Of a DNA stretch of 64,000 nt, positions 1 through 8,601 are shown one piece after another. A program made the translations under genes and the position numbers. The notes beneath the pieces are model-generated. The model searched no databases. It was not told the DNA's origin and was given only the letters and a program-made list of their open reading frames with translations. Position 1 is the first letter of the stretch, and each line of letters starts with the position of its first letter. Origin of the DNA: Burkholderia diffusa (lineage in GTDB: Bacteria > Pseudomonadota > Gammaproteobacteria > Burkholderiales > Burkholderiaceae); contig NZ_CABVPN010000004.1 in NCBI RefSeq assembly GCF_902499115.1, positions 244,064-308,063 of the forward strand, written 5' to 3'.

Positions 1-16
1 GTGCCGGCACGTGGAC

Positions 17-180
17 TCACACGCCGACCAGCTTCATCGAGTTCATTCCTTTTTCGAAACTGAGGATCTTGATGACGCGCCTGAAGTTATAGGCACAGGA
101 TGTGCAAGCTCATTTCAGTCGCGACGCGACCAATATTACGGTCTTCGCCTTCGACAAAACGCCCCATCGTCGCCTCTCAT
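17..180 (-). pseudogene. Transposase C-terminal remnant (IS1182/IS5-like)
   Basis: Read on the minus strand, this stretch encodes ATEMSLHIL, then after a one-base slip AYNFRRVIKIL, and then a tail ending MKLVGV before a TGA at 19-17. The EMSLHxLAYNxxRVIxIL pattern is the typical extreme C-terminus of IS1182/IS5-family DDE transposases. The reading frame is broken because an extra T separates the LHIL and AYNFRR parts, and upstream of about position 180 no transposase similarity is visible. It is therefore a degenerate fragment and not a working element. The family assignment rests on motif recall; the upper limit is approximate. Confidence 0.55.
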
Positions 181-335
181 CGGAACGGGTTGACTCAGCC
201 TGGGTGATCGAACGCGTTTTTACGCAACCTCGGTCGATTGCTGCCGATAGCCGAATTCCCCGTTGAGCGCGCCGGCACGAGCCGATATTCACCTGCCGCC
301 GTCGTGCCTGCCGACGCGCGCCCAACCTCGCACCT
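181..335. other. Intergenic stretch, no gene seen
   Basis: Together with the transposase remnant this fills the 335 bases before the glutaminase stop codon. The small open frames here lack a ribosome-binding site and any recognisable motif. I see nothing that supports a gene. Confidence 0.5.
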
Positions 336-1250
336 TCAAAAAATCGACCTTCCCGTATAAGTCGTCAACCATTCCAGCGCCAGCGTCCCCGCCAGCGAGT
401 TCCCGTTCGCATCGAGCCCCGGCGCCCATACGCACACGGCCATGTCACCCGGCAGCACCGCGACGATCCCGCCGCCGACACCGCTCTTGGCAGGCAAGCC
501 GACGCGATAAACGAAGTCGCCCGCCGCGTCGTAGGTGCCACAGGTCAACATCAGCGCCGACAACCGCTTCGCCGAACTCGCATCGACGACCCGCTCGCCA
601 GTGACGGGCGCGACTCCGCCGTTCGCGAGAAACAGCGCCGCTTGCGCAAGCTCGACGCAGTTCATCGTGATCGCACACTGGCGGCAATACGCGTCCACCA
701 CCGTGTCGGGCGGCATCTGCATGTTCCCGAAGCTCGCCATGAAATGCGCCATCGCGCGGTTGCGTTCCGCGTGCTGCAGTTCCGAGAGCGCGACGCGCGA
801 ATCGTAGTCGAGGTCGGTCGCGCCGATCAGCCGCCGCACGAACTCGACGAGCGCCGTCTCGGCCTTGACGAAGCGGCGGCACAGCACGTCGGTGACGACC
901 AGCGCGCCGGCGTTGATGAACGGGTTGCGCGGCTTGCCGCGCTCGCTTTCGAGCTGAACGAGCGAATTGAACGCGGTGCCGGACGGCTCGCGGCCGACCC
1001 GCTCCCACAGCGCATCGCCCAGCAGCTGGAACGCGAGCGTGCAAGCGAACAGCTTCGAGATGCTCTGGATCGAGAAGCGCTCCTGCGCGTCGCCGACGGT
1101 GTAAACGTTTCCGTCCAGCGTCACGACGGCCATCCCGAACTTGTCGGCGGGCACTTTAGCGAGCTCGGGAATGTAGTCGGCGACACGTCCCTGGCCGATC
1201 CAGGGGGCGAGTTCGGCATGGATGCGTTCGAGGATCGACTGGTAATTCAT
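336..1250 (-). CDS. glsA: Glutaminase A
   Basis: Glutaminase of the serine-dependent beta-lactamase-like fold, hydrolysing L-glutamine to glutamate and ammonia in the cytoplasm. The 304-residue length equals the family norm. The SxxK catalytic pair is seen as Ser63-Ile-Ser-Lys66 within RFSIQSISKLF. Further family blocks are NPFINAGAL, the FMASFGNM region and the glycine-rich SGVGGGI near the C-terminus. The open frame runs upstream to 1523, but homologues begin at MNYQSILERI, so the ATG at 1250-1248 is chosen; the upstream extension overlaps the rstA-like leader and has no family similarity. It is transcribed divergently from the response regulator gene. Acid-tolerance use (ammonia release) is known for enteric members; for this gene it is inference only. 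Confidence 0.93.
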   Translation of the reverse strand: MNYQSILERIHAELAPWIGQGRVADYIPELAKVPADKFGMAVVTLDGNVYTVGDAQERFSIQSISKLFACTLAFQLLGDALWERVGREPSGTAFNSLVQLESERGKPRNPFINAGALVVTDVLCRRFVKAETALVEFVRRLIGATDLDYDSRVALSELQHAERNRAMAHFMASFGNMQMPPDTVVDAYCRQCAITMNCVELAQAALFLANGGVAPVTGERVVDASSAKRLSALMLTCGTYDAAGDFVYRVGLPAKSGVGGGIVAVLPGDMAVCVWAPGLDANGNSLAGTLALEWLTTYTGRSIF

Positions 1251-1474
1251 CGTGTGTGAGGCAGGGCGGGCGCGCGGCCCGGTTTTCGGAGAGCCCGTAT
1301 GGAACCGTTTCGGCGCCGATTCGTCAAGCGCGGCGACCATCGCGCCCTTATTCTCCAGATCTTCAAACGGGCAATCGGTGGGCGCAGTATCATGCGGTAC
1401 GTTTCGACCGATGGCCGGCAGCCGGCGCAGGCCTGCCGCCGCCGCGGTTTCCCCGTACGATCCGACCGTTGCCC

Positions 1475-2185
1475 ATGTCTTTTCGCATCCTGCTCGTCGA
1501 AGACGACACCCGCCTGTCCACACTGATCGCCGGCTACCTGCGCAAGAACGACTATGAAGTCGACACTGTGCTGCACGGTGACGCCGCCGTCCCGGCGATC
1601 CTGTCCACGCGCCCGGATCTCGTCATTCTCGACGTGAACCTGCCGGGCAAGGACGGCTTCGAGATCTGCCGCGAGGCGCGCAAGGCGTACGACGGCGTGA
1701 TCATCATGGTGACGGCGCGCGACGAGCCGTTCGACGAACTGCTCGGCCTCGAATTCGGCGCCGACGACTACGTGCACAAGCCGGTCGAGCCGCGCATCCT
1801 GCTCGCGCGGATCAAGGCGCAACTGCGCCGCGTCCCCGCGCGCGCGGCCGAGGGTGCCGCGCCGCAGCCGGAGCGCTACACGTTCGGCCAGTTCTCGATC
1901 GACCGCACCGACCGTTCGGTCGTGCTGCCGGGCGGCGGCTCGCCGGACCTCACGTCGGCCGAGTTCGACCTGCTGTGGGTGCTGGTGTGCCATGCGGGAG
2001 AAGTCGTCAGCCGTGACGACCTGATGCTGCAGCTGCGCGGCGTCGAGTTCGACGGTCTCGACCGCACGATCGACGGGCGCATCTCGAAGCTGCGCCGCAA
2101 GCTGCATGACGATGCGGGCAACCCGCAGCGGATCAAGACGATCCGCAGCAAGGGTTACCAGTTCAGCAAGCATGCGTGGGAATGA
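1475..2185 (+). CDS. rstA: OmpR-family response regulator, RstA-like
   Basis: Two-component response regulator of 236 residues. The receiver domain (about 1-118) shows the acidic pair in VEDD, phospho-acceptor Asp53 in LDVNLPGKDG, and Lys102 in DDYVHKPVE. The winged-helix DNA-binding domain (about 135-236) contains LRGVEFDGLDR and ends in HAWE, both characteristic of RstA. Start: the ATG at 1475 matches the beginning of the receiver domain, and the open frame upstream is non-homologous. The partner sensor kinase follows 64 bp downstream in the same orientation, so the two are probably cotranscribed. Targets cannot be read from the sequence. The symbol reflects the best family match, not proven orthology. 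Confidence 0.85.
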   Translation: MSFRILLVEDDTRLSTLIAGYLRKNDYEVDTVLHGDAAVPAILSTRPDLVILDVNLPGKDGFEICREARKAYDGVIIMVTARDEPFDELLGLEFGADDYVHKPVEPRILLARIKAQLRRVPARAAEGAAPQPERYTFGQFSIDRTDRSVVLPGGGSPDLTSAEFDLLWVLVCHAGEVVSRDDLMLQLRGVEFDGLDRTIDGRISKLRRKLHDDAGNPQRIKTIRSKGYQFSKHAWE

Positions 2186-2249
2186 CGCCGGCCCGGCACG
2201 ACGCCGTCGGCCGCCGCATCCTCGCATCGCACGATAGCCGGAAGCCGCG

Positions 2250-3380
2250 ATGATCCGACGCACCCGTTCGCACCCCGATGCAGCGCCGCTTTCGGCGCCG
2301 CGCTATGTCAGATGGCGCTGGCTGCATTTCCGCCGCGCGTGGACCGACACGCGCGCCGACCGCATTCCGAGCTGGTCGCGCCTGTACGTGCGGACCTACC
2401 TGCATCTGCTCGGCCTCGTGCTGCTGACCGCGCTCGTGCCGGCGCTCGCGCTGTGCGTCGTGCTGTCGCCGGAAGTCGTGTGGCACGCGTTCGACGCGCT
2501 GCCGGGCGACATCTGGATCGTGCTGGCGTTCGTGTTCGCAGCGCCCGCGCTCGCCGCATATCGGTGGATGCGGCCGGTCTGGTCGGATCTCGTGATGGTG
2601 CGCGAGCGCGCGATCGACTTCACCGGCGGCCGCTTCAACACGCGCGCGCGGGAGTCGCACAGCGTGATCATCGGCCCGCTCGCGCGCACGCTGAATGCGC
2701 TCGCGATGCGCATGGAGCGGCTGATCGCGGCGCAGCGCGACCTGACGAACGGGATCTCGCACGAGCTGCGCACGCCGCTCGCGCGCGTGCGCTTCGCGCT
2801 CGAGATGCTGCGCGAACCGGGCTCCGCCGCCGAATACCACGGTGCGCTGGAGAGCATCGCGCAGGACGTGACCGAGCTCGAGGAGCTGATCGACATGAGC
2901 CTCACGTATGCGCGGCTCGAATACAGCTCGCTGCAGTCGAACCTCGAACTGACCGCGCCGGTCGCGTGGTTCGAGCACCAGGTCAGCGACGCGCAGCTGC
3001 TGTATCCGGAGCGTGCGATCGAGTCGCGCATCGCGATCGCGTCGGACCTGCGCGTGAAGATGGACCGGCGGCTGATGTCGTACGCGATGCGCAACCTGCT
3101 GCGCAACGCGAGCAAATATGCGGCGTCGCGGATCGTCGTCGGGATCGCGCTCGAGCACGGCAACATCGCGATCTTCGTCGAGGACGACGGCCCGGGCGTG
3201 CCGGAGAGCGAGCGCGAGCGGATCTTCGACGCGTTCGTGCGCCTCGACCGCCGCACCGGCGGCTACGGGCTCGGCCTCGCGATCACGCGGCAGGTGCTCC
3301 ACGCGCACAACGGCCGGATCGCGGTAGTGGATCCGGTCGAACTCGGCGGCGCGCGTTTCGAGATCAGCTGGCCGATCTGA
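2250..3380 (+). CDS. rstB: Sensor histidine kinase, RstB-like
   Basis: Membrane histidine kinase of 376 residues paired with the preceding response regulator. It has a basic cytoplasmic N-terminus of about 50 residues, TM1 at about 52-72, a periplasmic loop of only about 15 residues, and TM2 at about 88-105. A HAMP-like linker follows, then the dimerisation helix with His171 in the ISHELRTPLARV H-box, N-box RNLLRNASKYA, and G-boxes DDGPGVP and GGYGLGLAI. The near absence of a periplasmic domain sets it apart from E. coli RstB, which carries about 100 periplasmic residues. Sensing is therefore likely through the membrane or cytoplasmic parts. The gene ends 6 bp from the convergent patatin gene. 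Confidence 0.85.
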   Translation: MIRRTRSHPDAAPLSAPRYVRWRWLHFRRAWTDTRADRIPSWSRLYVRTYLHLLGLVLLTALVPALALCVVLSPEVVWHAFDALPGDIWIVLAFVFAAPALAAYRWMRPVWSDLVMVRERAIDFTGGRFNTRARESHSVIIGPLARTLNALAMRMERLIAAQRDLTNGISHELRTPLARVRFALEMLREPGSAAEYHGALESIAQDVTELEELIDMSLTYARLEYSSLQSNLELTAPVAWFEHQVSDAQLLYPERAIESRIAIASDLRVKMDRRLMSYAMRNLLRNASKYAASRIVVGIALEHGNIAIFVEDDGPGVPESERERIFDAFVRLDRRTGGYGLGLAITRQVLHAHNGRIAVVDPVELGGARFEISWPI

Positions 3381-3386
3381 GCGCCG

Positions 3387-5807
3387 TCAGTACGTGCGGC
3401 CGAGCTGCAGGTAGATGTTGCGCCGGCCGCCCGGCGCGAGCGCGACACCCATGTACAGCGGACCGAATGCGGTCGACAGGCTCGTGAAGAACGTGTAGCT
3501 CTGCTTGAGCGTGCCGCCGCCGACCTTCACGCCGCTCGTCCACACATTGCCGACTTCCGCGCTGGCGCCGACCGACAGCGCCTTGATCGGGGACGCGTTG
3601 AACGTCATCAGCTGGTTCATGTACGTCACGTTACCGTACGCGAGTTCATTGCCGGTCAGCTGGTCGGCCGCATACGCGGCCAGATGCTGGAACCCGCCGA
3701 GCGTGAAGTTGAACGCGTTGATCAGGTTGGTGCCGCCGATGCTCTTGCCGCCCTCGATCGTTGCGCTGACGCTGTGCCGGCCGAACTGCTGCGCGATCAT
3801 CGCCTTGCCGTAGAGCTCGGTGTAAGGCGTGTTCGACGTATCGGCGAGGTCCTCCGCGGACTGGCTGTTGTGCGACCACAGCGACCGTTCGACACGGAAT
3901 TCGCCGTAGTAGCCGCGGCGCGGGAACATCGGATCGTCGAGCTGATCGATGACGAGCCGCGCCCGCGCGGTCAGCGCCTGCGACGTGAAGCTCGGCCATA
4001 TCAGCGTCGAGCTGCCGTCATCGAACGGGAACGGCAGGTTGTAGTTCGGCGAGCCGTGCCCGGTCGCGTAGCCGATACCCATCCGGAAGTCGCCGAGCCG
4101 GGCGATCGGCAGGCCGAAGTCGAGCCCGGTGCGCGCCGTCTGCATCAAGTACTGATTCAGCTTCACCTCGCCGCTGTTGTCGTACAGGTTCACGTAGCGG
4201 CGCTGATATTCCGCGTAGGGCGAAATGTACAAGCCGTATGCGGCCGGCAACGGCTGGCGCAATTCGACGCGCGCCGACTGCAGATCGCTGCCGATCGTCG
4301 TGTCCGCGCGGAACTCGAGGCCCGATTCGGTGAGCCACGGCCGCCGGTAGCCGATGTGCAGGCGGAAGCCGCCCTCGTCGGTCGAGCTGCTCGACATCCC
4401 GACGCCGAACAGCAGGAAATTCGGCCCCCAGTATTTCTCCCGCGCATCGATCTCGAGCACATTCTCGTCGCCGTGGCTCACGATCTGCTGCGTCACGCTC
4501 TCGAAATTGCCGCCGGTCGTCAGCCCGAGCAGGTCCTGGCTGACGGTCGCCGGATCGTAGGTGTCGCCCGGTTTCACGTGCAGCGCGTCGCTGACGACGC
4601 GCTTCGGCACGCCGCCGGTCGTCTTGATCTCGACCCGCGTGATGCGGATCGGCGGCGGCAGCGGCTGCGCATGCGCGGACCGGTAGGCCGCGTACTGTTC
4701 CGGCGTGAGCGCGAAGTGCCTGAGCCGCGGGAGCGCCGCGGTCGCGGCGGCCGCGCCGGCGGCGATCGCCTGCTTCGCGTTCTGGAAATCGGTGAACGCG
4801 AGCGCGCCGAGGTCGGGCGTGAGCAGCACATCCTGCGCGGCGAGTTGCTTGCGCTGCAACGTCACGTTCTGGCGGATCAGGATGCCGACCATCTGCTGCA
4901 TCACGTCGGCCGGCGACGCGAGCGCGTCGAGCGGGCGCAGCGGCGAGCCGATGTCGACGGCGATCACGACCTTCGCACCCATCTGCCGCGCGGTGTCGAC
5001 CGGCAGGTTGCTCACGAGGCCGCCGTCGACGAGCGCGCGGCCGTTGATCTCGGCCGGTGCGAACAGGCCGGGCATCGCCATGCTCGCGCGGATCGCGAGC
5101 GGCAGCGAGCCGCGGTCCAGCACGACCATCTGGCCCGTCTGCAGATCGGTTGCGACCGCGCGATACGGGATCGGCAACTGGTCGAACGGCTGATTGGTCG
5201 GCACGGCGGCCGTCCAGTTCGCGAGCAGCGCTTGCAGCCGGTTGCCCTGCACGAGGCCGACCGGCGCCTTCACGCCTTTCTTGCCGAAGCCCAGTGTAAG
5301 GCTGTTGATGTACAGTCGCTCGTCCTCGCGGCTGCTTTGCGGCAGGTCCGCGCGGTCGGTCACGTCGAACGCGATGTCGGCCAGGTTCACCTCCGACAGC
5401 TGCTTCTGCATCTCGTCGGCGGCCATTCCGCTCGCATACAGGCCGCCGACCACGGCGCCCATGCTGGTGCCGGCGATGCAATCGATCGGAATGCGGTTCT
5501 CCTCGAGCACTTTCAGCACGCCCAGGTGGGCGTACCCGCGGGCGCCGCCGCCGGACAGCACGAGGCCGATCGCCGGCCGGCCGGCCGGACCGCCGTCGGC
5601 GTTGCAGGTCGGCGCGGGCCTGGCGGTGGGGGCGGCGGCCGTCGTGGGGGCGGCGGCCGGCGCGGCGGAAGTGGCCGCCGTCGCGGTGCCGGGGGCGGTG
5701 TCGGCTGCCGGCAAGGGCTGCGCGGCAACGGTGCAGCACCAGAGCGCAACGAGCGTTGCGCCCAGTTGGCGCACCCCGAGCCAGCGGGGAAAAGCGGTCG
5801 CTGTCAT
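3387..5807 (-). CDS. Patatin-like phospholipase with outer-membrane barrel (PlpD-type, type Vd)
   Basis: An 806-residue secreted protein. After a signal peptide (about 1-30) and an Ala/Pro/Thr-rich linker comes a patatin domain (about 75-375). It shows the oxyanion motif GGGARG at 86-91, nucleophile Ser115 in GTSMG, and catalytic Asp261 in DGGLVSN. A single POTRA-like segment (about 385-465) and a C-terminal Omp85-type 16-strand barrel (about 466-806) follow, ending in LGRTY. This order matches PlpD, a type Vd self-secreting lipase. Family knowledge predicts phospholipase A1 activity exposed or released at the surface. The start at 5807 is chosen because the signal peptide begins there; an upstream in-frame extension to 5930 lacks signal features. 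It converges on the rstB-like gene and diverges from the mreB-like gene. Confidence 0.9.
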   Translation of the reverse strand: MTATAFPRWLGVRQLGATLVALWCCTVAAQPLPAADTAPGTATAATSAAPAAAPTTAAAPTARPAPTCNADGGPAGRPAIGLVLSGGGARGYAHLGVLKVLEENRIPIDCIAGTSMGAVVGGLYASGMAADEMQKQLSEVNLADIAFDVTDRADLPQSSREDERLYINSLTLGFGKKGVKAPVGLVQGNRLQALLANWTAAVPTNQPFDQLPIPYRAVATDLQTGQMVVLDRGSLPLAIRASMAMPGLFAPAEINGRALVDGGLVSNLPVDTARQMGAKVVIAVDIGSPLRPLDALASPADVMQQMVGILIRQNVTLQRKQLAAQDVLLTPDLGALAFTDFQNAKQAIAAGAAAATAALPRLRHFALTPEQYAAYRSAHAQPLPPPIRITRVEIKTTGGVPKRVVSDALHVKPGDTYDPATVSQDLLGLTTGGNFESVTQQIVSHGDENVLEIDAREKYWGPNFLLFGVGMSSSSTDEGGFRLHIGYRRPWLTESGLEFRADTTIGSDLQSARVELRQPLPAAYGLYISPYAEYQRRYVNLYDNSGEVKLNQYLMQTARTGLDFGLPIARLGDFRMGIGYATGHGSPNYNLPFPFDDGSSTLIWPSFTSQALTARARLVIDQLDDPMFPRRGYYGEFRVERSLWSHNSQSAEDLADTSNTPYTELYGKAMIAQQFGRHSVSATIEGGKSIGGTNLINAFNFTLGGFQHLAAYAADQLTGNELAYGNVTYMNQLMTFNASPIKALSVGASAEVGNVWTSGVKVGGGTLKQSYTFFTSLSTAFGPLYMGVALAPGGRRNIYLQLGRTY

Positions 5808-5971
5808 GGAGGAATACCTGGCGTGATCGGGCGTCGGACGCCTGCCGGGAGCAGGCAAGACCGAGAGATTACCGTGTTTTACAAGCGCGACGCGAGAGGC
5901 CGATGCGTAGCCGCGGACCTGCCGAAACACACATTCGGCAATCTCGTCGCGAAAAAATCATCGGAATTGTC

Positions 5972-5998
5972 TAAAGTACCGGAACGATTTGCCGCTAA
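5972..5998 (+). promoter_or_regulatory. Sigma-28 (FliA)-like promoter
   Basis: TAAA at 5972-5975, a 15-base spacer, and GCCGCTAA at 5991-5998. This matches the FliA consensus TAAA-N15-GCCGATAA with one mismatch and exact spacing; the -35 side continues as TAAAGT, as in many flagellar promoters. It lies 80 bases upstream of the MreB-like ATG and reads toward it. The match is seen directly; its function is inferred. Confidence 0.45.
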
Positions 5999-6078
5999 GT
6001 CCATGATGGGGCGGTAAAAGCGCGCCGCGGAGACGCGGCCTGGCCGTTTGGGCCGGTTTGTTCAAAAAAAGGCTTGAT

Positions 6079-7113
6079 ATGTCGACACCGCTGTTCGGAA
6101 AGTTGTTTGCGCAACCCGTTGCGATCGACCCTGGAACGGCGAGTACGCGGATTTATACGCACGAGCGCGGCGTGGTGCTGAACCAGCCGTCGGTCGTCTG
6201 CTTTCGCAAGGGCGGCGCGATGGACGCGCGACCGACGCTCGAAGCGGTCGGCGAGCGCGCGAAGGCACTGCTCGGCCGTGAGCCGGGGCATCTGGAGGCC
6301 GTGCGGCCCATGCGGCACGGCGTGATCGCCGATGCGCACGCCGCCGAGCAGATGATCCGCCGCTTCATCGACATGTCGCGCACGCGTTCGCGTTTCGGAC
6401 GCCGCGTCGAGGTCACGCTGTGCGTGCCGTCGGACGCGACGGCGGTCGAGCGCCGCGCGATCCGCGAGGCCGCGTTCGCGGCCGGTGTATCGGACGTCGA
6501 ACTGATCGAGGAAGCGCTCGCCGCCGGGCTCGGCGCGGGCCTGCCGGTGACCGAGCCGGTCGGCTCGATGGTGATCGATATCGGTGGCGGGACGACCGAA
6601 GTTGCCGTGATCGCGCTCGGCGGCATCGTCTACCGCGAGGCGATCCGCGTGGGCGGCAACCAGTTCGACGCGGCGATCGTCAACCACGTGCGCAACCTGT
6701 ACGGCGTGCTGCTCGGCGAGCAGACCGCCGAGCGCGTGAAGAATACGATCGGCTCGGCAACCAGCGCGGTGCCGCGCACGTCGACGCGCGCGATCGGGCG
6801 CGGCGTCGCGGACGGCCTGCCGCGGTCGATCGAGTTGTCCAACCACGACGTGGCGGACGCACTGGCCGCACCGCTCAAGCAGGTGATCGGCGCGGTGAAG
6901 TCGGTGCTGGAAAATGCGCCGGCCGAACTCCTGACCGACATCGCGCATCGCGGCGTGGTGCTCACGGGCGGCGGCGCGCTGCTCGCGGACCTCGAACGCC
7001 TGCTGCGCGACGAGACCGGACTGACTGCGCGGATCGCCGACGAGCCGGCCACCTGCGCGGTGCGCGGCGCGGGGGAGGCGAAGGGGCGGCTCGCGACGTG
7101 TCCGATGGATTGA
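6079..7113 (+). CDS. MreB-like actin homologue (accessory paralogue)
   Basis: Bacterial actin-family protein of 344 residues, the usual MreB length. The ATPase phosphate loops are visible as AIDPGTAST (phosphate 1) and VIDIGGGTTEVAVI (phosphate 2), with GLGAGLP between them and the adenosine motif VVLTGGGALLADLE near residue 295. MreB polymerises under the inner membrane and guides rod-shape wall synthesis. The usual mreBCD-mrdAB neighbours are absent, so this looks like an orphan paralogue and not the main cell-shape gene. Start: an ATG at 6079 preceded by AAAGG is preferred over an in-frame TTG at 6058. A sigma-28-like promoter sits upstream, which may tie it to motility regulation. The C-terminus is more divergent than in housekeeping MreB. 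Confidence 0.85.
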   Translation: MSTPLFGKLFAQPVAIDPGTASTRIYTHERGVVLNQPSVVCFRKGGAMDARPTLEAVGERAKALLGREPGHLEAVRPMRHGVIADAHAAEQMIRRFIDMSRTRSRFGRRVEVTLCVPSDATAVERRAIREAAFAAGVSDVELIEEALAAGLGAGLPVTEPVGSMVIDIGGGTTEVAVIALGGIVYREAIRVGGNQFDAAIVNHVRNLYGVLLGEQTAERVKNTIGSATSAVPRTSTRAIGRGVADGLPRSIELSNHDVADALAAPLKQVIGAVKSVLENAPAELLTDIAHRGVVLTGGGALLADLERLLRDETGLTARIADEPATCAVRGAGEAKGRLATCPMD

Positions 7114-7318
7114 CGCCGGCCGGGCCGGCGCATTGGCGTTCCTTGCCGGCCTTTCGAACCCCGAATTTCCTGCATGCCGAACATCGTCCGGGTTCTCCGG
7201 ACACGCTCGGCACGTCGTGTCGACCTCGTTACCTGGACAGGCGCGAGCGCGCCGTGGCAGCATGCCGGGCCGTGTGCCGTGCAAACCGGCGGCACACTTC
7301 TCCAGGAGTCCGATACCT

Positions 7319-7978
7319 TTGAACCAGCGTTTCAAGCGGGGCCGTGCGGCCCGGATCGGCCGTGTCCTGGCCGCGTTCGCGTGTTTGTGGATTGTCGCGG
7401 CCGTTGTGCTCGTCGGAACCGGGATGCGGATGCCGAGCGAGCCGGCCGACGTCGCGGTGATCTTCGGCAATGCGCTCGACGACGGCGGTGCGCCGAAACC
7501 GGTGCTCGCGGCGCGGCTCGATGTCGGCGTGCGCTGTTATCGCACCGGGCAGTGCCCGGCGTTCCTCGTCAGCGGCGCGATCGACGGCCCCGGGCTGAAC
7601 GAGGCGACCGCGATGCGCGACTATCTGGTCGCGCGCGGCGTGCCGGCCGACCGGATCGCCGTCGACGACCAGGGCGACAACACGCTCGCGACCGCGCAGC
7701 ACGCGCGCGCGTACATGAAGGCGCACCGGATGTCGCGCGTGCTGATCGTCAGCCAGTATTACCACCTCGCGCGGGCGCGCCTCGCGTTCGAGCGGGTCGG
7801 CATCGCGCCCGCGAACATTTTCGCCGCGTATCCGCACAGCTTCCAGTGGCGGGATATCTATTCGAGCTGGCGGGAAGTGCCCGCGTACGCGATCTATGCG
7901 CTGCGCCTGTGGCTCGATCCCGATGCACGGCCCATGTCGTTCCGGCCGATGCTTTATCTGATGAGCCTGTTTTCATAA
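7319..7978 (+). CDS. SanA/YdcF family membrane protein (DUF218)
   Basis: A 219-residue protein with one N-terminal membrane anchor (about 12-33, RVLAAFACLWIVAAVVLVG) followed by a DUF218 domain facing the periplasm. Family blocks include DVAVIFGNAL, FLVSGAIDG, ATAMRDYLV, NTLATAQHAR and LIVSQYYHLARA. SanA in enterics influences envelope permeability and vancomycin sensitivity at high temperature; the biochemical activity is unknown. Start choice: a TTG at 7319 has AGGAG at 7304-7308 with 10-base spacing and puts the anchor at the N-terminus. An ATG at 7262 in frame is possible but lacks a ribosome-binding site. It follows the mreB-like gene on the same strand after about 200 bp. Confidence 0.75.
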   Translation: MNQRFKRGRAARIGRVLAAFACLWIVAAVVLVGTGMRMPSEPADVAVIFGNALDDGGAPKPVLAARLDVGVRCYRTGQCPAFLVSGAIDGPGLNEATAMRDYLVARGVPADRIAVDDQGDNTLATAQHARAYMKAHRMSRVLIVSQYYHLARARLAFERVGIAPANIFAAYPHSFQWRDIYSSWREVPAYAIYALRLWLDPDARPMSFRPMLYLMSLFS

Positions 7979-8601
7979 CACGGCGTGCCGGCCGGGATTC
8001 GGTCGATTTTGCGGCTTTCATTTTCATTTCCAAATGCCGCCTTTGCATGGGCCGGATCCGAAACCGCCGGGAAGCATGTTGAAAATCGGCGATTTCAATT
8101 TGGCAAATGAAATGGATCCGGATTATCGAACCGACTGCCGCAGCCGCCACTTATATTGCACCGCGAAAATCAGCCGCCTATGAAGTATCGGCATTTTCAC
8201 GGATCGAGCTCCGTCGGCAGCTTCGCGCCGGATTTGACGGGGTGACCGGGAGATCCGTGGAAACCCGTCACTTTGCGCATTTCTTCAAGTAAAAAATACG
8301 CATTCTATTGACCCTTCTCAGATAACCAAACATCGACTGGAAAACCATGTTTTTTTGATATAGCCTTGTCTGACAAAAGCAGGGGCGGTAATCAAATCAA
8401 CCAGAAAGTCGCTGCATAAAAACAAGGGTCACGATCATGGCATCCGGTTAGTTTTGCATCCTCAAACGAGAATCGATTAACCAATAATTCATCCACGAAT
8501 AAACCGACGTCGTTCCGCGACCGCCGGAGGGCACGCTTGCGTCCCGGATTTTCCGCTGTCGCCGGTCCGATTCAGCGTCCATGCCGATCACGAGGGGAAG
8601 C
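7979..8601. other. Long leader region upstream of the autotransporter
   Basis: About 620 bases without a convincing gene and clearly richer in A and T than its surroundings, especially 8280-8480. A small inverted repeat TTGTC-T-GACAA lies at 8366-8376 inside a T-rich patch. The short open frames here have no ribosome-binding site or recognisable product. The region probably holds the promoter and control sites of the large autotransporter gene, but I cannot pick out a promoter with confidence. Confidence 0.5.

Noticed and set aside
3684..6017. A 777-codon plus-strand frame opposite the patatin gene
   Set aside because: Antisense shadow; the minus-strand protein has complete catalytic motifs and a barrel, while this one has none.
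8107..8292. A 61-codon frame in the autotransporter leader
   Set aside because: No ribosome-binding site or similarity; the region is better explained as control DNA.
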